Assembly (NCBI GenBank): GCA_937930275.1
Contig: CALGLM010000074.1
Location: 1-13,456 of the forward strand
Direction: 5' to 3'
Source of the DNA: an uncultured Ignavibacteria bacterium
GTDB taxonomy: Bacteria; Bacteroidota; Ignavibacteria; Ignavibacteriales; Melioribacteraceae
DNA: 13,456 nucleotides
The notes beneath the pieces were generated by a model. It was given only the letters and a program-made list of their open reading frames with translations, was not told where the DNA came from and made no database searches. Of this stretch, positions 5,836 to 13,456 are shown piece by piece. A program made the translations under genes and the position numbers. Every line of letters begins with the position of its first letter. Within the stretch, counting starts at the first letter, position 1.

Positions 5836-7905
5836 TTATCTTTTTGCTGTTAAGTTAATAAAATCAGTAAAAACATGTCCGGTTTCTTCAAGTAAAGGGT
5901 CTTCTACTTTTAATTCTTTAGTTTTAACTTCTTCTTTTTCATTAACTTTTATATTTTTTTTACTTAAACGTTCTTCGTCTCTATCTTTTTTCTTTTTATC
6001 GTTTTTCTCTCTTTCTTCTTTTCTTACACTTTCAAGTAACGAATAAGTCTTTTTTTCTTTTAGTTCTTTATATTCTTTAATATCTTCAAAAATATACTTA
6101 AATTCATCGTTCTTTTTAATTCTTTGGTCGTGAGCTTCTTTAAGTTTAGGGATATACTTATTTATATCAAAAAACTTAGTGTAATTTGTACTACGTATTT
6201 GATCCCAAGGTAATGCACTTTTTTGAGCGCTTTCTCCATACTCATCAGGGTCAAAAGCCGAAGGATATATAATATCGGGTATAACACCTTTGTGTTGTGT
6301 ACTACCTCCGCTAATTCTATAAAATTTTGCGATTGTCAGTTTCAGTTCACCTAAAGGCTGATCTGTGCGTAAATATCTGTTAATATCATATATAGTTTGT
6401 ACAGTACCTTTTCCGTATGTTTGTTCGCCAACAATTACACCTCTTCCGTAATCTTGAATTGCAGCCGAAAAAATTTCGCTTGCCGAAGCACTAAATCTAT
6501 TTACCATTACAAATAATGGACCGCTGTAAACTTGTGTAGGGTCCGGATCGTCTTCAACTTCAATTTCGCCATACGAATTTTTTACTTGTACTACAGGTCC
6601 GCTTGGTATAAATAAACCTGTCAATTCAATGGCTTCTTGTAAACTTCCTCCGCCGTTATTTCTTAGATCTATTATTATACCTTCAACTTTTTCGGAATTT
6701 AATTCTTGCAAAAGTTTTCTAACGTCACGGTTTGTACTTTTATAATCTTTTTCGCCTTTACTTTTTCCTTCAAAATCGGCATAAAAAGTCGGAATTTCTA
6801 TAACGCCGAATCTGTGATTTTTTCCGTCTTGTTCAATTTCAATAACTTTCTTTTTAGCGGCTTGGTCTTCAAGTTTAATTTTTTCGCGAACTATTTTAAT
6901 TTCAACCGGAAGAGCATCAACACCTGCATCAGCTTTAAGTACAGATAGACGAACAAGAGTTCCTTTTGCGCCTCTAATAAGTTTAACAACATCATCAAGT
7001 CTCCAGCCAACAACGTCAACCATTTCGCCGTCTTCACCTTGTGCTACTGCTATTATTCTGTCGTTTTCTTTTAATTGTCCCCCTTTTTCGGCAGGTCCGC
7101 CGGTAATTATTTTAGATACTTTTGTATAATCGTTATCTAAAGATAGTTGAGCCCCAATTCCTTCTAACGATAAGGTTAAATCAATTTTAAAATCTTCACT
7201 GCTTTTTGGAGAAAAATAGGTGGTATGCGGGTCAACAGCTTCGGCAAATGAATTAATATATAATTGAAATACATCATCATTTTGTGATTGTAAAATATAT
7301 TTGTGCATTGTTTGATAACGTTTTCGCAAAGTTTCTGCAATTTCAGATTCCTTTTTACCTGATAGCTTTAAATTTAACCAGTCATTTTTTATTCTTCTTC
7401 GCCATATATCATCAAGTTCACTTTTATTTTTAGCCCAAGGACTTTTTGAGCGGTCAATAAAAATACTTTCGTCAACATTAAAATCAAATCCTTTGTTTAA
7501 TACGGAAAATATATATATCATCCTTTCATTAAATCTGACTTTGTACAAATTGTAAATATCAAACGGAATATCAAGTTTACCGTACTTTAAAAAGTCATCA
7601 AAACTTAATCTATATTCTTCAAATTTATCAATATCCGATTGCAAAAAATATAATTTTTGATTATCTAAATTTTCAAAATAATTATCAAAAATTACCGAAG
7701 ACAATGAATCGTTTAACGTGGCTTTCTTAAAATGAGCCCTTGTTAAAATTTCTGTTATAATTTGATTTATTCTTGCATATTTAGCTTCGGGAACTAAAAC
7801 TTTATTAGAGTCGATAATTTTATTGTTATCGTCTCCTTCGTAATTTTTGGCCGCACAGCTAATAATAACAATTGCAAAAAGGAGAGAAAAAAGTAAATTC
7901 TTCAT
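5836..7905 (-). CDS. prc: Carboxy-terminal processing protease (Prc/CtpA, peptidase family S41), lipoprotein
   Basis: A 689-residue tail-specific protease that degrades or trims envelope proteins from their C-termini. The N-terminus is a lipoprotein signal with lipobox VIISC (C17), so it should be anchored to a membrane and face the periplasm. Domains: Prc-type N-terminal helical domain (about 38-235), PDZ (about 243-330), S41 catalytic core (about 365-545) and the Prc C-terminal region (DUF3340-like, about 560-689). The catalytic residues are S474 in RFSASASEIF, K499 in YGKGTVQ and Q503, spaced as in E. coli Prc (S-25-K-4-Q). DLRNNGGG is at 413-420. Residues about 585-670 are very rich in lysine and glutamate and probably form a long charged helix. 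The ATG has only a GGGT-like weak ribosome binding site. It is first in an operon with ybaK (5 bp gap). No substrate is evident from context. Confidence 0.95.
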   Translation of the reverse strand: MKNLLFSLLFAIVIISCAAKNYEGDDNNKIIDSNKVLVPEAKYARINQIITEILTRAHFKKATLNDSLSSVIFDNYFENLDNQKLYFLQSDIDKFEEYRLSFDDFLKYGKLDIPFDIYNLYKVRFNERMIYIFSVLNKGFDFNVDESIFIDRSKSPWAKNKSELDDIWRRRIKNDWLNLKLSGKKESEIAETLRKRYQTMHKYILQSQNDDVFQLYINSFAEAVDPHTTYFSPKSSEDFKIDLTLSLEGIGAQLSLDNDYTKVSKIITGGPAEKGGQLKENDRIIAVAQGEDGEMVDVVGWRLDDVVKLIRGAKGTLVRLSVLKADAGVDALPVEIKIVREKIKLEDQAAKKKVIEIEQDGKNHRFGVIEIPTFYADFEGKSKGEKDYKSTNRDVRKLLQELNSEKVEGIIIDLRNNGGGSLQEAIELTGLFIPSGPVVQVKNSYGEIEVEDDPDPTQVYSGPLFVMVNRFSASASEIFSAAIQDYGRGVIVGEQTYGKGTVQTIYDINRYLRTDQPLGELKLTIAKFYRISGGSTQHKGVIPDIIYPSAFDPDEYGESAQKSALPWDQIRSTNYTKFFDINKYIPKLKEAHDQRIKKNDEFKYIFEDIKEYKELKEKKTYSLLESVRKEEREKNDKKKKDRDEERLSKKNIKVNEKEEVKTKELKVEDPLLEETGHVFTDFINLTAKR

Positions 7906-7960
7906 TATATACCCAATACTTAATTATAAGCTTTAAAACATATTAACATAATTAAAGTTT

Positions 7961-7968
7961 CAAAAATA
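7961..7968 (-). promoter_or_regulatory. Possible -7 box (TATTTTTG) for the protease-deacylase operon
   Basis: The minus-strand octamer TATTTTTG fits the Bacteroidota consensus TAnnTTTG and lies 55 bp upstream of the protease ATG, giving a leader of about 50 nt. A clear -33 element is not visible. A TATAAT hexamer closer to the gene is an alternative. The background is very AT-rich. Confidence 0.3.
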
Positions 7969-8029
7969 CTAAATTATTAACAGCTTAAAAATATAAAAAT
8001 TATTACTTTGTGGTTTGTTTGCTGCTAAT

Positions 8030-8044
8030 TTAAGTTGAACTTAA
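8030..8044. repeat. Short palindrome TTAAGTT-g-AACTTAA
   Basis: A perfect 7-bp dyad around a single base, just beyond the stop of the REC-kinase gene and 125 bp upstream of the protease start. The one-base centre makes it a poor hairpin in its full form, though a TTAAG/CTTAA stem with a 5-nt loop is possible. No T-run follows. It could be a binding site for a dimeric regulator or a weak mRNA-end structure for the kinase operon. Confidence 0.3.
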
Positions 8045-8049
8045 TTATA

Positions 8050-9138
8050 TTAAATACTAAAATAAACCGTACAACCTTCCCCATGTTTGCTTTCAATCCA
8101 TATTTTGCCGTTATGATACTCAATGAATTCCTTACACATCAATAATCCGAGACCCGGGTAATATTCTTCGCCTTCATTTTTTAATGTTATTTTTGTTTTT
8201 AATGTAAATAAAGTTTCAAGTACTTCATCCGATATTCCTTGACCAAAATCTTTCACAAAAAAAGTTGTTTCGGTTTCGTTTGTATTGCTGCCTAAAATAA
8301 TATTTCCGCTGTTTTGGCTATATTTAATTGCATTTAAAATTAAATTTCTGAGTACCGAAGAAATCATATACTTATCTACGGTAAGTATAATTGAAGGAGT
8401 TATTTTATTTTCTATTGTTAAAGATTTATTAATTAATGACTGCGATAATGAATTAACAATATTATTTGTTAATGTGTGGATATTTGTACTTTCCGGATTA
8501 AATGCAATTTTTTTTGATTGCAAATTAGACCATTCTAATAAATTTTCTAAAATTTGATTGATATTTTTTGCGCTTTTTTTCATATCTGTTAGTATTTCTT
8601 TTGTTTCTTCGGGGGGAAAAGCATCCAAATCATCGGATAGAATTTCGCTCATTCCTAAAAATACCTGCACTGAATTACGTAAATCGTGAGCTAAAACAGA
8701 AACAAATTTATTACGAACATTTATTAATTCTTCTAATTCTTTTCTTTGAGTGTTAATTTTTAAGTGTGTAGCCACGCGTGCTTTTACTTCTTCAATTTTA
8801 AAAGGTTTGGTAATATAATCAACCCCTCCAATGCTAAGTGCTTTTACAATACTATCAGATTCGGTTAACGCACTTATAAAAATAACCGGAATATCCACTA
8901 ATTTAGGGTTGGATTTTAATATTTTGCAGGTTTCAATACCATCCATATCGGGCATCATTATATCCAATAAAATTACATCCGGTATTACTTTTTCTGCAAC
9001 TTGTACTGCTTGAATTCCGGATGTAACCGGACGGATTTTATATCCTTCTACTCTAAGGATATCACTAAGGACTTTTAAATTAGTAGGAACATCATCCACA
9101 ATTAGTACTTTGGGTTGTTTGTTTGATGAACTTATCAT
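8050..9138 (-). CDS. REC-histidine kinase protein (response-regulator domain fused to soluble HisKA kinase)
   Basis: A 362-residue cytosolic protein with an N-terminal receiver domain (about 9-127) and a histidine kinase module. The receiver has the acidic pair D15-D16, phosphoacceptor D59 in LLDIMMPD, S89 and K111 in TKPF. A short linker helix (128-143) leads to a HisKA-type domain with H151 in [10 protein letters not shown]. The HATPase has the N-box N269 ([11 protein letters not shown]), the G1 box DFGQG (297-301) and the G2 box GLGL (329-332). It has no output DNA-binding domain and no membrane segment, so it probably takes phosphoryl input at REC and controls its own kinase. Its ATG overlaps the upstream hybrid kinase stop (ATGA) and has GAGGGG (9144-9149 on this strand) 5 nt upstream, so both proteins are made from one transcript. 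The downstream target regulator is not in the window. Confidence 0.93.
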   Translation of the reverse strand: MISSSNKQPKVLIVDDVPTNLKVLSDILRVEGYKIRPVTSGIQAVQVAEKVIPDVILLDIMMPDMDGIETCKILKSNPKLVDIPVIFISALTESDSIVKALSIGGVDYITKPFKIEEVKARVATHLKINTQRKELEELINVRNKFVSVLAHDLRNSVQVFLGMSEILSDDLDAFPPEETKEILTDMKKSAKNINQILENLLEWSNLQSKKIAFNPESTNIHTLTNNIVNSLSQSLINKSLTIENKITPSIILTVDKYMISSVLRNLILNAIKYSQNSGNIILGSNTNETETTFFVKDFGQGISDEVLETLFTLKTKITLKNEGEEYYPGLGLLMCKEFIEYHNGKIWIESKHGEGCTVYFSI

Positions 9139-12100
9139 TTTTTCCCCTCGTATTTCATTAATAAAGCCTCAATTTTTTCGTAATCGTATCGGTTTGCTAA
9201 ATTTATTAAAAAACGAGTCAACTTTGGTTCAATAAATTCAATTCTTTCAACAGTATCAATAAATCCGTCAACATCTGCAAGTTTTATTGTAGAAAGCATC
9301 TTTTTTACAATTGCCTCCGGTACTTGATTTAAGTAACTTATTATTACGTCATCGGTTTCTTTTTTAGCTGTTTCCAAATATTCATCCTCATCGTTTTCGT
9401 AAATATAATCTATTTTAAGTAGTTCGGCAATCATGGTAAAAAGCTCGGATTCCCTAAACGGTTTACGAATATATCCTTGAACACCTACTGCTTTGGCACG
9501 TGTTTTTTCTTCTTCAAATGCGCTTGCCGTTAATGCAATAATGGGTGTGTTTTTGCCTCGTTCGCTAAATTTTATCATTCTGGTTGCTTCGTAACCGTCT
9601 AATACAGGCATTCTTAAATCCATTAAAATTAAATCAGGTTTCCAGTCTTCAAATTTTTTAACTGCTTCCAAGCCGTCTGCGGCAATATTTGTTTCAAAAC
9701 CGACTGCTTTTAAAAGGTTATCTACAACTCGTAAATTTTCCGGTCTATCATCAACTACTAATATTTTGCAAGGCAAAAACTCGGGTTTAATTATTTTAAC
9801 TCTATCTTGTTTTTTATATTCGTTTAAGTCTTTTTCGGAATCCATCGTTTCAATTAATTCAATAAAAAAGCTAAAAGTTGAACCTTTTCCGAATTCCGTT
9901 TTAACGTTAATTTCGCCTCCCATAAGTTTTACAAGTTCTTTGCTTAAGGCAAGACCCAAGCCGGTTCCTCCCTTATTTATACCGGTACTTGTTTGTACAA
10001 AGTGTTTAAATAAATGAGGTATATCATTTTCGGGAATTCCTATGCCGCTATCTTCAATTTCGGCATACAAATATTTTTTGTTGTCTTTTATTATCAACTT
10101 GCTTCTAACGGAAATTCCCCCTTCTTCGGTAAATTTAATTGCATTACTAATTAAGTTTATAAAAATCTGCCTAATTTTTGCTTCGTCAATTAAAACGAAC
10201 TTAGGTAAATTATCCGATTTTTCAAAAATTATTTGAAGTCGTTTACTATATGCCCTTTCTTTAAAAATAGTATAGATATCTTCCAAAAGTAGATGTAGGT
10301 TAATACGTGAATTGTTTAATATCATTTTCCCTGCTTCAACTTTAGATAACTCAAGAATATCGTTTATTAATGTTAATAAATGTTCTCCGGCTTTTATTAT
10401 TGAGGAATTATAATCCTTTTGTGTGTTTGTTAAGTTTTTATCTCTGTTCATTAATTGTGAAAATCCGATAATTGCATTTAGCGGAGTGCGGATTTCATGA
10501 CTCATATTTGCCAAAAACAAGCTTTTTGATTTGTTGGCAATTTCTGCTTCTTGTTTTGCGTTTAAAAGCATTTGTTCGGCTTTTTTCTTAAATAATATAC
10601 CTCCCAAAATTACGGAGTATAACCTTAGTAATATTATTACTTGTTCGTTCCAATGCTTTTTGGTTTTTACGCTATCAAATCCTAAAAATCCTATAATAGA
10701 CGGTCCGTAAAATATCGGAACGGTTAAAAGGGATTGTATCCCTTGTGCGGATAATACCTCTTTTTCATAATTTCTTTCTTCGGGTAAATCCTTAATACTT
10801 TCAATATAAATATATTCATTCTTAACAAATTTATCTTTCCAATAAGGAATAAATGAAAAAGGGATTCCTTGTAAATTATCAATTTCGGGCGATATTCCTT
10901 CGGAACACCACTCATAAGTATTGTTAATAATGTCAGTCGGTTCTTCCAATTCAAATATGTAAGTTCTATCAACATTGTTAAATTCACCTAACATTGCTAA
11001 GCTTGTATTTATTTCTCTTTCGAGGTTTGCCGTATCTGCTTGAATCAATTTGCCTGCTATTGTAGAAATGATGTTATAAAAGCCGTTTTGCAACAACATT
11101 TCTTCTTCCAATCTTTTAATGTCGGTAATATCTACCATAACCGTCAAAAAATATTTTTGTCCTTGACTTTCTATAATCTCGCCGGAAAAATAACCCGATA
11201 AAACTTCACCGTTTTTTGAACGAACTTTAACAGCTTTATTATAAACTCTGCCATTCTTGGTTAAAAGGTCGGAGACGGATGCAAATTCGCTTTCATCGGC
11301 AAAAAGAAATAATTCGTTGGAAGTTTTTCCGATAATCTCTTCTCTTGAAAAACCGGTTTTAGCAATAAACGATTCATTTACTTGTGTAAATCGTCTATCA
11401 GGAATTGTTGAAACAGCCATTAAAGCAGGGTTATTATTAAACATTTTATTGAACATTTGAAGAGATTCTTGTTCAAATGATAAATCTTTTGAAATACCGA
11501 ATATAGCTTCTTTACCGTCCCACTTGCCAAACCAAGCTCTTGTTTCCACAGGTAAAAAAGACCCATCTTTTTTTATTAACGGAAGCGGGCAAACATCGGT
11601 TTCGCCCTTAAACATTTTTGCAAATATTCTTTCTGCTTCTTCTCTTTTATCCTTGGGATGTAAATCTAAAAGGTGCATATTTTTAAGCTCGTTATCGGAA
11701 TAGGTTAATTTTTTATAAACGGCATTGTTTACGTAAAAAATTTTACCTTGTTCATTCCCGATAAAAATCATATCGTCAATAGTTTCAAAAAACGAATTAA
11801 AATTAGCCTCGTGTGTTTTATATCTTTCTTCTGCTAATTTTTCTTTGGTTATATCCCAGTTTACCCCTATAATTTTAATTGGTTTGTTGTTACTGCACTG
11901 AACTTTACCGAGGGCTTTTACATATTTTATTTCGCCGATTTCGGTTTTTATTTTAAATTCAGTATCATAATCCGATTTACAAGTTAAGGCATCGTTAAAA
12001 ATTGCTAATGCGGTTTGTTTATTTTCTTCATCAAGTAAATTTACCCAATCACTATTTTTTCCTTTAAACTCATCTTTGGATATACCATATATTTCGAACA

Positions 12101-12818
12101 TTTGGTCAGTCCAAAAAAGTTTGTCTTTTTCGATATCGTATTCCCACACTCCAATTTTGCCTACTTGCATTGCTAACGATAAGCTAATTGTAGCATCTTT
12201 AAGCTGATTTTCTACATCTTTTAATTCTTCAATTCCTTTTTTGTAGGAAATTGTTTTTTTATTAAATCTAACAGTTAAAATTACTAAGACGATAATTATA
12301 AAAATAACGATATAAATAAAAATTAAATTTTCATAAACCGTAGTTAACCAATTTGAAGAGTTGAAAACCAAACATAAAACAACGGTTTCCGATTTTGTTT
12401 TACTTAATGGATTGTAAACATATACAAGTTTTTTATCGGTAGTATTGTCAATATATAGACTAAAATTAATCCTTTCTAATATTTTTAAACCCTTAAATTT
12501 GGTGCTTTTTAATTCGTCAGTTAATGAGTTTATTTTTTTATCGGAGGAAATAGTGAAAATTTCTACAGATTGTATTTCGGGAATAATTTTGTTGATTATC
12601 CGTAAATTATTTTTATATTCATTTATATTAAGGCTATCAAAATTTAATGACCTATCTTTTTTTATTATATTGGAAATTAGGACGGTTTGCTTTTTTAAGT
12701 GATCCTTATATGCGTTTAATCTAATATCCCATACCATTTTTGTAATGTATAAAATTACAAATGCGAATATAATTAGTACTATTAAAAAGTAATAAAAATT
12801 ATTTTTTTTGGCTAACAT
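9135..12818 (-). CDS. Hybrid sensor histidine kinase with three PAS domains, GAF and receiver
   Basis: A 1227-residue inner-membrane sensor. TM1 (about 9-28) and TM2 (about 164-183) flank a periplasmic domain of about 135 residues with no recognised family. In the cytosol follow PAS 1 (about 212-325), PAS 2 (about 337-447), PAS 3 (about 455-568), GAF (about 578-745), HisKA with H774 in [10 protein letters not shown], HATPase with N892, DSGIGIP (923-929) and GGTGLGL (950-956), and a receiver with D1023-D1024, phosphoacceptor D1067 in [10 protein letters not shown]1097 and K1119. Residues about 1155-1225 form a helical tail placed like an HPt domain but containing no histidine. Start: ATG with GGGGA-type Shine-Dalgarno (GGGG at 12824-12827, 5 nt spacing). 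First gene of an operon with the REC-kinase protein. The several PAS and GAF domains suggest multiple cytosolic inputs besides the periplasmic one; ligands cannot be told from sequence. Confidence 0.95.
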   Translation of the reverse strand: MLAKKNNFYYFLIVLIIFAFVILYITKMVWDIRLNAYKDHLKKQTVLISNIIKKDRSLNFDSLNINEYKNNLRIINKIIPEIQSVEIFTISSDKKINSLTDELKSTKFKGLKILERINFSLYIDNTTDKKLVYVYNPLSKTKSETVVLCLVFNSSNWLTTVYENLIFIYIVIFIIIVLVILTVRFNKKTISYKKGIEELKDVENQLKDATISLSLAMQVGKIGVWEYDIEKDKLFWTDQMFEIYGISKDEFKGKNSDWVNLLDEENKQTALAIFNDALTCKSDYDTEFKIKTEIGEIKYVKALGKVQCSNNKPIKIIGVNWDITKEKLAEERYKTHEANFNSFFETIDDMIFIGNEQGKIFYVNNAVYKKLTYSDNELKNMHLLDLHPKDKREEAERIFAKMFKGETDVCPLPLIKKDGSFLPVETRAWFGKWDGKEAIFGISKDLSFEQESLQMFNKMFNNNPALMAVSTIPDRRFTQVNESFIAKTGFSREEIIGKTSNELFLFADESEFASVSDLLTKNGRVYNKAVKVRSKNGEVLSGYFSGEIIESQGQKYFLTVMVDITDIKRLEEEMLLQNGFYNIISTIAGKLIQADTANLEREINTSLAMLGEFNNVDRTYIFELEEPTDIINNTYEWCSEGISPEIDNLQGIPFSFIPYWKDKFVKNEYIYIESIKDLPEERNYEKEVLSAQGIQSLLTVPIFYGPSIIGFLGFDSVKTKKHWNEQVIILLRLYSVILGGILFKKKAEQMLLNAKQEAEIANKSKSLFLANMSHEIRTPLNAIIGFSQLMNRDKNLTNTQKDYNSSIIKAGEHLLTLINDILELSKVEAGKMILNNSRINLHLLLEDIYTIFKERAYSKRLQIIFEKSDNLPKFVLIDEAKIRQIFINLISNAIKFTEEGGISVRSKLIIKDNKKYLYAEIEDSGIGIPENDIPHLFKHFVQTSTGINKGGTGLGLALSKELVKLMGGEINVKTEFGKGSTFSFFIELIETMDSEKDLNEYKKQDRVKIIKPEFLPCKILVVDDRPENLRVVDNLLKAVGFETNIAADGLEAVKKFEDWKPDLILMDLRMPVLDGYEATRMIKFSERGKNTPIIALTASAFEEEKTRAKAVGVQGYIRKPFRESELFTMIAELLKIDYIYENDEDEYLETAKKETDDVIISYLNQVPEAIVKKMLSTIKLADVDGFIDTVERIEFIEPKLTRFLINLANRYDYEKIEALLMKYEGKK

Positions 12819-12991
12819 ACTTTCCCCGATAAATGTTTAGTAACCTATATGAATTTATGAATAATTTTATATAAATAAAAGTTAAATTTTTTATTGTGAT
12901 ATATTATCCAATTACGTCACTAAAAATGTTATCGAAATAATTGTGTAAATAGTTTTACCTAACTTTAACACTAAAATCTAACATTATTTTT

Positions 12992-13030
12992 GAATCGGGA
13001 TTTTCAGGATAAAAGAAGGATTAACAAGAA
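12992..13030. repeat. GGAT-periodic intergenic motif
   Basis: The stretch has three spaced copies of GGAT (GGATTTTCA, GGATAAAAGAA, GGATTAACA). It resembles an intergenic motif of the form GGATTTTCAGGATTAAAGGATT that I recall as recurrent in Bacteroidota and Chlorobiota genomes. Only one array is present here, so repetition in this genome is not demonstrated. Confidence 0.4.
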
Positions 13031-13143
13031 ACCCATCAATTTTGAATATTGAATTGTTAATGTTAAATTACCTATTTCCAAAACGGAAAGGTTTATTTTA
13101 TTTATTTAGCACTAAACATTTAACATTTAGTACTTAATTTAGG

Positions 13144-13225
13144 CCCGTAGGAGTAACATTTTTGTAACACACATAAACACGCAGATATTTTAGCTTCGTA
13201 GAGGTGATATTGGTTTTTATTCCCC
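13144..13225. repeat. Imperfect direct repeats headed by CGTAG
   Basis: Two related units, CGTAGGAGTAACATTTTTG starting at 13146 and CGTAGAGGTGATATTGG starting at 13197, lie 51 bp apart. A third CGTAG follows at 13230 (in CTCCGTAGCC). They resemble an intergenic repeat family with CCGTAGGAGT-type heads that I recall from environmental Bacteroidota. They are not a CRISPR array: units differ and spacing is irregular. Confidence 0.5.
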
Positions 13226-13274
13226 GCTCCGTAGCCATTATATGAAAATAGTGGTAATTAAAAAGGGGAATAAA
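13216..13274. repeat. Nested hairpin with 10-bp outer stem
   Basis: The outer arms TTTATTCCCC (13216-13225) and GGGGAATAAA (13265-13274) are perfectly complementary. Inside, CCATTAT (13235-13241) and ATAGTGG (13248-13254) form a 7-bp stem with one U-G pair in plus-strand RNA. The third CGTAG copy lies between the outer and inner left arms. Confidence 0.6.
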
Positions 13275-13308
13275 TGATAATTGCTATAATAAATATGTGT
13301 TTACTCAG

Positions 13309-13334
13309 TTACCGCTATCTTCAGATAGTGGTAA
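13309..13334. repeat. Hairpin, 11-bp stem with TTCA loop
   Basis: TTACCGCTATC (13309-13319) pairs with GATAGTGGTAA (13324-13334), with one G-U pair in plus-strand RNA and a 4-nt loop. Its right arm shares ATAGTGGTAA with the right side of the preceding inner hairpin (13248-13257), so the two hairpins are related. No T-run follows. Confidence 0.65.
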
Positions 13335-13374
13335 ACAAACTCCGCTAAGACTAATTGTGTGGGTATTATAATTC

Positions 13375-13394
13375 CCCATGAATAAATTCATGGG
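13375..13394. repeat. Palindrome CCCATGAAT-aa-ATTCATGGG
   Basis: Two perfect 9-bp arms with a 2-nt centre. It closes the repeat cluster and is followed by GTTGCGAATTC, without a T-run. Similar CCCATGAATTCATGGG-type palindromes often accompany CGTAG-type intergenic repeats as I recall, so it is probably the end of the same element. Confidence 0.65.
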
Positions 13395-13456
13395 TTGCGA
13401 ATTCTTCATCTTCAACATTTAACATTTCTTAAATACATCATCCATTTTAATGGATT

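Larger units (their letters stand above)
12819..13456. other. Gene-free right end with repeat cluster
   Basis: I find no gene in these 638 bp. The first 140 bp are the AT-rich upstream region of the hybrid kinase operon, where no exact TAnnTTTG box is visible on the minus strand. From about 12990 onward the sequence is a mosaic of repeat-like motifs, listed separately, with ACATTTAACATTT-type simple stretches between them (around 13115-13130 and 13415-13430). Confidence 0.55.

Noticed and set aside
9135..9360. Functional HPt domain at the hybrid kinase C-terminus
   Set aside because: The tail contains no histidine, so it cannot be a phosphorylatable HPt domain.
10724..10987. 87-codon minus-strand frame inside the hybrid kinase gene
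   Set aside because: It overlaps the GAF-coding region in another frame, and its product shows only a shadow-like composition. The GAF domain explains the sequence.
13071..13091. Hairpin CCTATTTCC / GGAAAGG followed by a T-rich stretch
   Set aside because: The stem needs a 2-nt bulge and no plus-strand gene lies upstream to be terminated.
13144..13394. Possible CRISPR array in the repeat-rich right end
   Set aside because: The repeat units are imperfect, few and irregularly spaced, and the arms form different hairpins. There is no constant-length repeat/spacer pattern.
1..13456. tRNA or rRNA genes
   Set aside because: No cloverleaf-like GC-rich segment or rRNA-like conserved block was noticed in any intergenic region.

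Overview
The window is AT-rich (about 30% G+C by eye) and looks like chromosome from a Bacteroidota/Chlorobiota-type bacterium, probably close to Ignavibacteria. The reasons are the gene mix (a SpoIIE-type phosphatase, a KamA-like radical SAM protein, a lipoprotein form of tail-specific protease, a PAS/GAF hybrid kinase), a small basic protein resembling the DUF4295 family, and intergenic repeats built on CGTAG and GGATT motifs. Several genes have usable Shine-Dalgarno sequences (AGGA, GGAG, GAGGGG, GGGGA), which argues against a typical Flavobacteriia or Bacteroidia genome. The lineage is an inference.

Layout. The left edge (1-257, minus) holds the start of a gene for a secreted protein of unknown function that begins at TTG. 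Divergent from it is a membrane-anchored SpoIIE/RsbU-type phosphatase (377-1459, plus). It meets tail to tail, with no intergenic base, a KamA-family radical SAM protein (1460-2755, minus). Then comes an accessory-looking segment (about 2756-5080): two gene-poor stretches of 600-700 bp flank a lone membrane-anchored SGNH-hydrolase-like protein (about 3385-4452, plus), and the right-hand stretch contains the decayed 3' end of an IS1380-family transposase gene (4585-4899, minus) that was not called as a gene because of two internal stops.

From 5080 to 12818 everything is on the minus strand. In transcription order it starts with a two-gene signalling operon: a 1227-residue hybrid histidine kinase, then a REC-histidine kinase protein joined to it by an ATGA overlap. 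Next is a Prc/CtpA lipoprotein protease with a YbaK-type Cys-tRNA(Pro) deacylase 5 bp downstream, ending in an AT-rich hairpin. Last is a 55-residue basic protein (5138-5305) with its own Shine-Dalgarno sequence and a convincing intrinsic terminator.

The right end (12819-13456) has no gene. It carries a cluster of intergenic repeats: a GGAT-periodic motif, CGTAG-headed direct repeats, and three hairpins.

No complete undescribed system is evident. The best leads are the KamA-like protein lacking the classical PLP-lysine motif, the kinase/REC-kinase pair with an HPt-like tail that has no histidine, the small DUF4295-like protein, the unannotated IS1380 remnant, and the right-end repeat cluster.
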